Source: Candidatus Pacearchaeota archaeon
GTDB lineage: Archaea > Nanobdellota > Nanobdellia > Pacearchaeales > GW2011-AR1
Length of the DNA: 33,878 bases
NCBI GenBank assembly: GCA_014728565.1
Contig: WJLK01000005.1
Span: 1 to 33,878, forward strand
Direction of reading: 5' to 3'
The notes beneath the pieces were generated by a model. That model searched no databases, had not been told where the DNA came from, and saw only the letters and a list, made by a program, of their open reading frames with translations. Shown here in pieces: positions 15,141 to 22,433 of this stretch (positions are counted from its first letter, which is position 1; each line of letters starts with the position of its first letter). The translations under genes and the position numbers were made by a program.

Positions 15141-18100
15141 TTAGTAGAGAGGGTCATATGCCCTGATTGTTTTTTTCGAACCTTTGTTACCAAATTCATC
15201 CTCACACTGTATGTAGTATGTTCTTGTAACCCACTTAGCAGTGTGCTCTAGACCATCTGTCGTATACATCTCACTTGCATTATCAAACTTAAATGCTCTG
15301 TGAAAACCATATCTGCAGACTGATTCTTCCTCTGTCCTTATCATTAAACCTCCGTTATAATACATTCTACTAATCCCAGGACTTCCTGTATCAATTTTAA
15401 CACTAAATACACTTGAGGCTTTGGCTGTATTCCCTGCATCATCTTCACAAGTGAAAGTTAGATTGTACCTTCCTCTTGTTGCGCTTGTTATTTCATAGGA
15501 ATGAAATACATCATAGGTCTCTGTAAACATATCAGAATAACCATTTCCACTCCATCTACATGTTGCTACACCTCCCTGAGCTCCTCCTTCTGTTTTTAAT
15601 CTTAGGGTGACAGTAGTAGGTTCAACACCTGCAATAACCTCTTCACCATTGCCAGGTTTAACTTCAACTATTTTTAATTTATTTTTTGATGTTGACAATG
15701 TATAAACATAACTTTCTTGCATTGTGTTTTTATTTTCAGATATATCCTGGCATCTAAGATAAAATGTACTGTGATTGGTTATCCCTGTCAGAGTTGTATT
15801 ACATGGAAGTCCATAAGGAGTGTAATCTGCAGGGTCGTGTGAACAATCCATCTTATTTGTCATTTTTTCATATGCCTCATCTTCTAGTGACCATCTGCAA
15901 TTAGAAGGCTCATTAACATAAACTATTGCAGGAGTTTCTGTTACACCATACGGTATAAAAGCTTTGTTTAAAGGATCTGTAAGAATTATTCTTGGAGGAG
16001 TTAAATCAGGACCTCTTTTAACACAAGTTTCTATTACATAGTTTCCAGGATTGACAATTCCATCAGCAGTCCTGCATTTTACATAAAATTTTGTCTCTCC
16101 TAACTCATCTAATTCTGCCTCTGTCAAATTATAAGGATCTTTAAAGGCTTCTGGAGCAGGATAAAAATACATCATCCTGTGGGCAGGAAGTAAACTACTT
16201 CCCTTAACTCCGAAATAATCATTCATATTTTCGTATCTATCTGCAGGGTTGGTGCTATATTTGCATTTTGCAAATGGGTCAACTTTAATTCCAAATTTTA
16301 CAGGTGTATAAGCATCAATACAACCCTTATTTTTATCATCCACTATTTTAAATCCACTTCCAGTGACTTCATAGTAACTATAGTTTTCTGATATATAGCT
16401 ATAAAGAGGCATTATTTCAGGAGCTTTATTATTTTTAGGACGACTAACACACATCTCATTTCCAGTTCCTTTATTAATGTAGTTACATTTCTGGCCTAAA
16501 CTCTGACATCTATATTCTGTACAAGGAACCTCAAGATCTTCATTACACCTAATGCAGTCATCACCTCCAACAGGAGGTTCCCATGGATAACACGAGAAAT
16601 CAATATTTACTTTTACAATCCATCTTATTGCAAATATAAATGCGAGCATAGCTGCTACTAAGGATAGCATTATGCTTTCAGTTATTAGATAGATAAGCAT
16701 TCCTGCTATCATTGCTGCTAGATATTCAAAATGTTTGTTGGTTATCTCTTTATAAACTATTTGGGAACTTATGCTTGACATTGTTGTTGCAATTCCATTT
16801 GTGTACATAGAGAAATCAATAGGGCTTGCAGCTATTTCTCCCTGAGCCAATCCAGGTATATCCTCCTCATTAGGATCCTCATCCATTATTTTAAGTAATA
16901 GAGGAGAACCATATGCTCCTGATACCTGCAATAATTCTCTTTCAAAGGCACTTAAATTACCCTGAGGATCATATTCTCCTTCTGTTACCTCTTGAAGACT
17001 ACCTGGATTTAAAGTTTCAAAAAATTCAAAATTACCTGGTTCAGCAGGTTTCTGGTCTGGTGGAGCTGTTGCATATTTTGAAAATTCATTTAACTGAGTC
17101 TGTGTTAGTCTTGGAGGACCATTTGTTAAGTCAGGCTTAGAAGATTTTACTCCGTAACCTCCGTCAGTAGGAACACCTATGTAATTGATATAAGCACCAC
17201 AATCTCCCAGACTGACACAAAAATCATTCATCTCTCTGGTGAACTTTTCAGTATGGCAATCACAATTCTCCTTACATGAACATCCAAATATGCCGCAAAC
17301 CCATATCTCTGTGCATCGCATACTTGCAATACTGCAGACTTTTTCTGCAGAATTCATTACTTCCATTCCTTCTACAAGATTATACTCTCCTATTAGGTTG
17401 AATCCAGGAGGATACTCAGGAAGACATACTTTGAAGTGAAAACCTCCTCCCATCTCAATTTCCTTAAGCCAACAGTCAGGATGTTTTTCACATAAACTTT
17501 CAATTCTTTCAACACCCTCGGTATCTCCTTTTGAATTCAGAGCAAGACAAGCTCTCCAACCATTAACTCTGCATGCAGCTTGAGAAACTGTCTGTCCGCA
17601 GGTTAGTGTGGTATCCTGCTGTACACATATTTCATTTCTATAATCTGCACAAGGTTCTATTCTTTCAGTTCCCATATAACATATGTGTTTTACATGTCTG
17701 CTTCCAACAGGATCTTTTCCATCTCCAATTTTACCATCATATTCACACCATGATTCTCCATTTCTTCTTACTACTCCGTCAACCTCACAGTTAATGTTCT
17801 GACAGTTGTATTCCCCATCCTTTTTTCCACAATAGGTTCCCTGGAAAAAATTACAGTCTATAGCAACTCCTTCAGGATTATCACATGAATCAAACCAGTA
17901 AACATCCTCCTCATTCTCTAAACATCCTTTATGATCATGAGGCTTGCATGTTGTATTTAGTTCAGGATTAGAACAATAGTAACCTTTGAAAAAATGTTCA
18001 TTAAAATCACTTTTAGTTCTTGATGCACACTCCTCTGCTGTTATATACAGGCATTTTTTTTCACCTTCCTCTGTCTCATAGGTACATGCACCCATGTCCT

Positions 18101-18638
18101 CTTTTGAGACAGAGAGTAGGCATTCAATCTCAGTATTGTGAGCTTCATCTCTTCTCCATTCTGTTGGAACATCTTCGTTTTCAGTATTTCCAAGCCACTC
18201 ACAATTTTTTTCAGTTGTCCAGACTGCCTCATCTCCCATGATACAGCAACCTTTTTCACATTCTTTTATATTGCAGAATTGATCTTCCTTGAAGGTTCCT
18301 CCTAAATTTTCACAATTTCTGAAAGAAGACCTTACATTACATATTCCAGTCTCATCACTAATACAACACCCCATTCTGCAAAATTCTGTCAGTTCACAAA
18401 GAGTAGGTGCTATATCAAAATCCTGATTGCATTGCCATGCAGGAACATACTGGCATCTGCTTCCATTCTGAGTCTCTTCACAACAAACCTCTCCCATTGC
18501 TCCCTGCTGAGCATCAACACTCTCTATGTTTTTTGTTCCTTCATAGACAATATATGAAAAAGCAAAACTGCTTATAATCAAGATCATTATCTGTAGATAA
18601 CCGATGTTTGCTTTTTTGTTAATCATTTTTTTTATCAT
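15141..18638 (-). CDS. Giant cysteine-rich surface protein with internal membrane segment and Ig-like C-terminal repeats
   Basis: A 1165-residue protein from the ATG at 18638, one base after the upstream stop; a GTG 24 bases earlier is less likely. The N-terminus (MINKKANIGYLQ plus helix) is signal- or pilin-like. Residues about 45-490 are cysteine-rich modules (MGCCISDETGIC, KGCCIMGDEA, DPVGSRH, IEPCADYRNE, SLGDCG). Two hydrophobic helices lie at about 636-672, followed by a cysteine cluster (CYPWEPPVGGDDCIRC, SLGQKCNYIN) and Ig-like modules with TPPRI, NEPSNCRWS and YYIQCED. It corresponds to the fused form of the proteins at 12507-14252 and 10256-12502. It sits between two KKSQVT-family genes. 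It is most likely a large structural protein of the cell surface. No enzymatic motif was seen. Confidence 0.78.
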   Translation of the reverse strand: MIKKMINKKANIGYLQIMILIISSFAFSYIVYEGTKNIESVDAQQGAMGEVCCEETQNGSRCQYVPAWQCNQDFDIAPTLCELTEFCRMGCCISDETGICNVRSSFRNCENLGGTFKEDQFCNIKECEKGCCIMGDEAVWTTEKNCEWLGNTENEDVPTEWRRDEAHNTEIECLLSVSKEDMGACTYETEEGEKKCLYITAEECASRTKSDFNEHFFKGYYCSNPELNTTCKPHDHKGCLENEEDVYWFDSCDNPEGVAIDCNFFQGTYCGKKDGEYNCQNINCEVDGVVRRNGESWCEYDGKIGDGKDPVGSRHVKHICYMGTERIEPCADYRNEICVQQDTTLTCGQTVSQAACRVNGWRACLALNSKGDTEGVERIESLCEKHPDCWLKEIEMGGGFHFKVCLPEYPPGFNLIGEYNLVEGMEVMNSAEKVCSIASMRCTEIWVCGIFGCSCKENCDCHTEKFTREMNDFCVSLGDCGAYINYIGVPTDGGYGVKSSKPDLTNGPPRLTQTQLNEFSKYATAPPDQKPAEPGNFEFFETLNPGSLQEVTEGEYDPQGNLSAFERELLQVSGAYGSPLLLKIMDEDPNEEDIPGLAQGEIAASPIDFSMYTNGIATTMSSISSQIVYKEITNKHFEYLAAMIAGMLIYLITESIMLSLVAAMLAFIFAIRWIVKVNIDFSCYPWEPPVGGDDCIRCNEDLEVPCTEYRCQSLGQKCNYINKGTGNEMCVSRPKNNKAPEIMPLYSYISENYSYYEVTGSGFKIVDDKNKGCIDAYTPVKFGIKVDPFAKCKYSTNPADRYENMNDYFGVKGSSLLPAHRMMYFYPAPEAFKDPYNLTEAELDELGETKFYVKCRTADGIVNPGNYVIETCVKRGPDLTPPRIILTDPLNKAFIPYGVTETPAIVYVNEPSNCRWSLEDEAYEKMTNKMDCSHDPADYTPYGLPCNTTLTGITNHSTFYLRCQDISENKNTMQESYVYTLSTSKNKLKIVEVKPGNGEEVIAGVEPTTVTLRLKTEGGAQGGVATCRWSGNGYSDMFTETYDVFHSYEITSATRGRYNLTFTCEDDAGNTAKASSVFSVKIDTGSPGISRMYYNGGLMIRTEEESVCRYGFHRAFKFDNASEMYTTDGLEHTAKWVTRTYYIQCEDEFGNKGSKKTIRAYDPLY

Positions 18639-18639
18639 T

Positions 18640-19500
18640 TTAAAGTCCTGGAGGTAATACACAGCTTCTTACAGCAAATGTGAATTTTTGACCACTCGCC
18701 CTTTCCTCAATAGTATAGAGAGTGTTTGAATCTCCAGTAATGAACCTCTTAATATCAAATTCATTATGAAGAACCATGTATCCAACAGCATTAAAATCAC
18801 AATATTTAGCTTCCTGGTTGACAATTTCCATTGCTATTTCAGCGAGATTATACATAGGATGAACAAGATTCATAGTAAATTTCTCAAACTCTTTTTTATC
18901 CTCTTCATTTTTCATACTGAAATATTTATCAATTTCAACTGAAACATGCCTTGATTGGATTCTTGCATTTATCTTTAAGTCATCTGGATTTTCAATTTCA
19001 TATTTTTGCTCTAGATTTTTCTGAAGTGCCTGAAAACATTCATATACCTTAGGATAGATATAATTTTCAATTTCTTTCTGTATATGCTCTATTAGTAAAG
19101 GTCTCTGATTTATACACTTTTTATATAATTGAGAATTATAGCATAGAAACGTTCTATCTATTCCCTTATAAAGAACACTTCCTCTTGGATGTATATCTCC
19201 ACCATGTTCAGATATAATTTCTATTGCCTCTTCTGTAGCATCTCTTGTGCATGATTCAATATAAGCCTGAGGATTTTCTTCATCATATGCCTCTGTTTCT
19301 GCAGGCCTTAAAAGCAAAAGGAATATTAAAATTAGAACTATTAGCATTAAACCAAGAACTACAAATATTGTTACCTGAGATTTTTTATTTATTTTAAGTT
19401 CTGGTTTTGATAAAACTTGTTTTAAAAAGTTTTCACTCTTTCCAGATTCTGGTTTTGATAAAACTTGTTTTAAAAAGTTTTCACTTATTTTATCATCCAT
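18640..19500 (-). CDS. KKSQVT-family pilin-like protein, copy 1, with duplicated N-terminal leader
   Basis: A 286-residue protein. The core (KKSQVTIFVVLG, helix about 43-62, then an exported domain with ESC, LCYN, KKC, QRPLL, EIENY and ending RSCVLPPGL) is a paralogue of the 270-residue protein. Unlike its relatives it carries a 37-residue N-terminal extension containing SENFLKQVLSKPE twice, encoded by a perfect 39-bp repeat. Where paralogues have their start methionine, this gene has ATA (isoleucine, LKINKKSQ). The start may thus have been lost and replaced by the ATG at 19500, which overlaps the winged-helix gene by 16 bases. If the protein is processed at S|Q, the long leader would be removed. 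Confidence 0.7.
   Translation of the reverse strand: MDDKISENFLKQVLSKPESGKSENFLKQVLSKPELKINKKSQVTIFVVLGLMLIVLILIFLLLLRPAETEAYDEENPQAYIESCTRDATEEAIEIISEHGGDIHPRGSVLYKGIDRTFLCYNSQLYKKCINQRPLLIEHIQKEIENYIYPKVYECFQALQKNLEQKYEIENPDDLKINARIQSRHVSVEIDKYFSMKNEEDKKEFEKFTMNLVHPMYNLAEIAMEIVNQEAKYCDFNAVGYMVLHNEFDIKRFITGDSNTLYTIEERASGQKFTFAVRSCVLPPGL
19399..19485. repeat. Tandem 39-bp perfect repeat (spacing 48 bp)
   Basis: A 39-bp sequence containing ggttttgataaaacttg is present at 19399-19437 and 19447-19485. On the - strand each copy encodes a 13-residue leader segment of the downstream protein and contains a TATA-like CTTTTTAAAAC. A near-identical stretch of about 35 bases lies at 14258-14293 just before another cluster gene. 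Confidence 0.9.
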
Positions 19501-19673
19501 AGATTTACCCCCTCTTTTTTTATTCTGATAATTTTTTCATCAAGTGCAAGCTCCATAAGATAGCTCTGGGCAGTGTTCCAGCTAACTCCTAGAGTCTTGG
19601 CTAATTCAGAACTAGTTATCACCCTCTTTTCCCCAAGATATTTTAATATCTTACTTATTAACTCTTTATTCAT
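19485..19673 (-). CDS. Small winged-helix DNA-binding protein
   Basis: A 62-residue protein. The pattern fits a winged helix-turn-helix: a first helix (NKELISKILKYL), a helix-turn-helix (ITSSELAKTLGVSWNTAQSYLMEL) and a two-stranded wing (EKIIRIKKEGVNLWMIK). It is the first gene of the cluster, and its end overlaps the first pilin-like gene by 16 bases. The upstream DNA has several CCTATTA/TAATAGG sites, one across the expected transcription start, so the protein may repress its own operon. That it regulates the surface cluster is an inference from position. The start at 19673 is the ATG closest to a TATA-like box. Confidence 0.7.
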   Translation of the reverse strand: MNKELISKILKYLGEKRVITSSELAKTLGVSWNTAQSYLMELALDEKIIRIKKEGVNLWMIK

Positions 19674-19680
19674 GAGTATT

Positions 19681-19830
19681 CCTATTAGTTTACCTTTGTA
19701 TTTTAATATTATTAAACATTAGTATTTTAATAACATTATACCTTTTATAATACTTTTTTATATACCTATTATTAAAAATAGGTTATTTATAAGGTTTATT
19801 TATATTATTTATACTATGAATATTAATAGG
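19681..19830. promoter_or_regulatory. Candidate operator array (CCTATTA motifs)
   Basis: The 297-base gap 19674-19970 has no gene. It holds CCTATTA at 19681-19687 and 19765-19771, the related AAATAGG at 19776-19782 and TAATAGG at 19824-19830. The middle pair forms a perfect inverted repeat ACCTATT-attaaa-AATAGGT (19764-19783). The rest of the gap is A+T-rich with several TATA-like runs; the part next to pcna carries three GAGGATT copies on the - strand. The sites may bind the winged-helix protein encoded just downstream. Confidence 0.4.
19698..19710 (-). promoter_or_regulatory. TATA-like box of the pilin-like cluster
   Basis: The - strand reads AATATTAAAATAC, centred about 31 bases before the winged-helix ATG. 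It is the only good promoter position before the first gene of the 17-kb cluster. The predicted transcription start falls on the TAATAGG site at 19681-19687. Confidence 0.4.
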
Positions 19831-19970
19831 AATATTTAAAGTTTTTGGTTGATAAAACTTTAAAGGAGAAGGTTTGAAGAAGTAAATTGATTTGAGTTTT
19901 TGTATTTAAGCCACCATCACATGAGGGTTATCACATATGGTTGCTAATCCTCAACTCATACCAACAATCC

Positions 19971-20702
19971 TCAATCCTCAGTCTCAACTCTGGGGGCAAG
20001 AACAAATCCAAGTTCAATGATTGGAGTATTAAAATCAAGTCTTAGGGGATAATCATTTGAAAAATTAATCCTTACTTTGTCTGTTATTTTTGTTGCTTTT
20101 ATAATCTTTTGCAGATATTCCAGGGAATATTTAGAATGTGCTTCTTCAGCCTGGATATTTATTTCATCACTTGAGAATTCTGAATTAAAGGAATTTAAAG
20201 AGCCTTTTGCTTTTATAACAAATTTATTAGGTTGAGATTCAAAAGAGCAACTGTCTGAAACAACCAGACAATCTTCTATAGCTTCAGCAAAATCCTGGGA
20301 GGTCATCTCAATTCTTGCTGTAAATTCTAAACTAGGTATCTCTTTTTCCTCTCCCTCAACCTCAATAAGAGATAGATTAAACTCTCTCCTGATTTTATCA
20401 ATTATCTCAATTTTAAGTTCATTCTCATTTTTTGATAGAACAAGTATGCTACCTGTTTTTAATCTTCTTAAAACAGCTTTAAGATTTTCTAAACTAACCC
20501 CCAGTGTTTCCTGCTTTTCTACTTTTATTTCTGAAAAAGCACTTGAAGGTAGTTTGAATGTGACCATTGCAACATTTGCAGGGTCAATCGCAGTTATATT
20601 CACCCCCTCATTACTAACTTTTAACCTAACCTCTAGAACAAGTTCAGAAATTATCGATATTATATCAGACAATATTTTAGGACGCTCTATTTTTAATAAC
20701 AT
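19971..20702 (-). CDS. pcn: DNA polymerase sliding clamp (PCNA)
   Basis: A 243-residue protein that forms the trimeric ring holding DNA polymerase and other enzymes on DNA. The start is the ATG at 20702 (MLLKIERPKILSDIISIISELV); a TTG five codons upstream is rejected. Typical PCNA features are the N-terminal helix, an SNEGVNITAIDPANVAMVTFKL segment of the first domain (split here as EGVNITAIDPANVAMV), a second-domain strand series (FTARIEMTSQDFAEAI) and a C-terminal LAPRVE that corresponds to the LAPK/RIE end of archaeal and eukaryotic clamps. Length matches the family. It is divergent from the primase gene and shares a promoter region of about 140 bases, consistent with a replication gene pair. 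Confidence 0.95.
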   Translation of the reverse strand: MLLKIERPKILSDIISIISELVLEVRLKVSNEGVNITAIDPANVAMVTFKLPSSAFSEIKVEKQETLGVSLENLKAVLRRLKTGSILVLSKNENELKIEIIDKIRREFNLSLIEVEGEEKEIPSLEFTARIEMTSQDFAEAIEDCLVVSDSCSFESQPNKFVIKAKGSLNSFNSEFSSDEINIQAEEAHSKYSLEYLQKIIKATKITDKVRINFSNDYPLRLDFNTPIIELGFVLAPRVETED

Positions 20703-20730
20703 TTTTAAGCATACCAATTAAATACTTGAA

Positions 20731-20742
20731 TTAATTTTTAAA
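20731..20742 (-). promoter_or_regulatory. TATA-like box for pcn
   Basis: The - strand reads TTTAAAAATTAA, centred about 35 bases before the ATG at 20702. This gives a short leader, and the TTG at 20717 would lie at or upstream of the expected transcript start. Confidence 0.4.
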
Positions 20743-20814
20743 GATTGTTATATTATACTATAGTTTATTATATAAATTAATATTTGTTAAATTAAACTAA
20801 TATATTCAGGGCTG

Positions 20815-20828
20815 TTTATTTAAAAATA
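20815..20828 (+). promoter_or_regulatory. TATA-like sequence before the primase gene
   Basis: TTTATTTAAAAATA is centred about 19 bases before the primase ATG, slightly close. An alternative AATATATT at 20799-20806 is centred about 38 bases before it. One of the two is likely to be the box. Confidence 0.3.
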
Positions 20829-20840
20829 AGAGGCAGATTT

Positions 20841-22388
20841 ATGGGAAATTCTGAGGAAACAGGTTATAAAGAAAAAAGAATTAGGGGGATAACTCTGATA
20901 TATTACTCAAGAAACGATGTAAAGAAAGCTCTTTCTCAGTTTTCTAAAAATAGAGAATGTGTTCCAAATTATTTTCAGAGTTTTGGAAAAAGACCAGACA
21001 GTTTTCAGTATGAATCTGATATTGTTGAACAAGTAAGAAGAGGAGCAACATCTTTTCACTGTTCAGAAGAGTTATGGAGGGACCCTCTTGAAATATCAAC
21101 AGACCTCTCAAGGGATGAATTAGATAACATGAGATTAGGATGGGATCTTCTTCTGGATATTGACAGCAAATATATGGAATATAGCAAAACCTATACAAAG
21201 TTATTAATAGATGTATTAAATTTCTATGGAGTTGAAAATATAGGTATAAAATTTTCTGGATCCAAAGGATTCCATGTAATTATCCCCTGGAAGGCCTTTC
21301 CAGATGAACTTCATGGAATAAAAACCAAGAATATGTTTCCAGAATGGCCGAGAATTCTCTGCCAGTTTTTATCATCAATTATTCAACCAAAATTAGCAGA
21401 TAAACTTTTTAAAGAAGAATCAGTAAGAGATATTGCTAAAAAAACAGGGAGTAAGGAGGAGGACCTGATTTTCACCGAGTGCCTTTCATGTCACAGATCT
21501 GCAGTGAAAAAATACTTAGTGAATTGGACTTGTGAAAACTGCAGGAGGATAGGAGAGCTAACTAGAATAGAGAAAAATAAGAGAATTCCAAAATGTCCTG
21601 AATGCGGAAAACCTCTCATACAGAAATCAAAAAAGGAAATTTTTTTCTGTGAATTTTGCAATTTAGATTCTAATAAAAATCCTGAAATGTTTTCAAAAAC
21701 AAGAGAGAAAACAGAAAGTCTTATAGATGCAGATCTTGTTTTAGTAGCACCCAGACATTTATTTAGAATGCCTTATTCACTTCATGAAAAAACAGCTCTT
21801 GCATCAATTGTTATAGATAAGCAGGAAATTGAAAATTTTCAACTTACTGATGCAAGCCCTCTTAAAGTTCAAATAAAGAATTTTTATCCAGAGGCAAAAA
21901 AACATGAAGCAAAAAATCTATTGATAGAAGCTATTGAGTGGAATTATGAAAAGGAGAAAAAAGAAAAAGAGATAGATAATAAAAAAGAAAAATTTCCAAT
22001 AAAAATACCTCATAAAAAAATAATAATTCCAAATCCAAGCGAGGATATTTTTCCACCACAGATAAAACTCATACTTAGGGGAGTGAAACAAGACGGAAGA
22101 AAAAGAGCTCTTTTTATACTCTTAAGTTTTTTTAAATCACTAGGGATGAATGATAACGAGATTGAAAAAAAAGTAAATAACTGGAATGAAAAAAATTACA
22201 GGCCTCTAAAAAAAAACTATATTATCTCTCAACTGAACTGGTTTAGAAGAAATCCAAAAATACTTCCTCCTAACTTTGATAATCCTATTTATAAGGAATT
22301 AAATGTGGATAGACCTGATTCCTTATCTAAAAAAACAAAAAATCCTTTAAGTTATTCTATAAAAAAATATTTTTCAATGAGAAGATAG
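20841..22388 (+). CDS. priS: DNA primase catalytic subunit PriS fused to a PriL-like C-terminal domain
   Basis: A 515-residue protein, far longer than ordinary PriS (about 350). The catalytic AEP fold shows LLLDID (D106, D108), SGSKGFH (139-145) and a late acidic residue in LIDADLV (D296/D298) followed by RHLFRMPYSLHEKT. An inserted metal-binding region has four CxxC pairs at C214/C217, C231/C234, C252/C255 and C270/C273, enough for two zinc ribbons. Residues about 400-480 (FPPQIKLIL, GRKRALFILLSFFKSLG, QLNWFRR, LPPNFDNPIY) resemble the C-terminal domain of PriL, but the positions where PriL has Fe-S cysteines are Q, F or other residues. Nanoarchaeum equitans is known to have a single-chain PriS-PriL primase. 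The gene is divergent from pcn. It makes primers for replication. Confidence 0.88.
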   Translation: MGNSEETGYKEKRIRGITLIYYSRNDVKKALSQFSKNRECVPNYFQSFGKRPDSFQYESDIVEQVRRGATSFHCSEELWRDPLEISTDLSRDELDNMRLGWDLLLDIDSKYMEYSKTYTKLLIDVLNFYGVENIGIKFSGSKGFHVIIPWKAFPDELHGIKTKNMFPEWPRILCQFLSSIIQPKLADKLFKEESVRDIAKKTGSKEEDLIFTECLSCHRSAVKKYLVNWTCENCRRIGELTRIEKNKRIPKCPECGKPLIQKSKKEIFFCEFCNLDSNKNPEMFSKTREKTESLIDADLVLVAPRHLFRMPYSLHEKTALASIVIDKQEIENFQLTDASPLKVQIKNFYPEAKKHEAKNLLIEAIEWNYEKEKKEKEIDNKKEKFPIKIPHKKIIIPNPSEDIFPPQIKLILRGVKQDGRKRALFILLSFFKSLGMNDNEIEKKVNNWNEKNYRPLKKNYIISQLNWFRRNPKILPPNFDNPIYKELNVDRPDSLSKKTKNPLSYSIKKYFSMRR

Positions 22389-22403
22389 TGTTTCATAAAT
22401 AAA

Positions 22404-22411
22404 TTTAAATA
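22404..22411 (+). promoter_or_regulatory. TATA box of the secreted-protein pair
   Basis: TTTAAATA is centred 26 bases before the ATG at 22434, the classic position for a leaderless archaeal transcript. Confidence 0.55.
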
Positions 22412-22433
22412 CCTAAGTTACATTAGTTTATTT

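Noticed and set aside
18639..18662. GTG start of the giant cysteine-rich protein
   Set aside because: The ATG at 18638 follows the upstream stop by one base and gives a normal leader without the 23-base overlap.
19907..19970. Possible C/D-box small RNA (repeated ATCACAT strings on the + strand)
   Set aside because: There is a C-box-like TGTGATGG on the - strand but no convincing D box at proper distance, so it was not called.
20703..20717. TTG start for PCNA five codons upstream
   Set aside because: The ATG at 20702 gives the usual PCNA N-terminus, and the TTG would lie at or before the expected transcription start.
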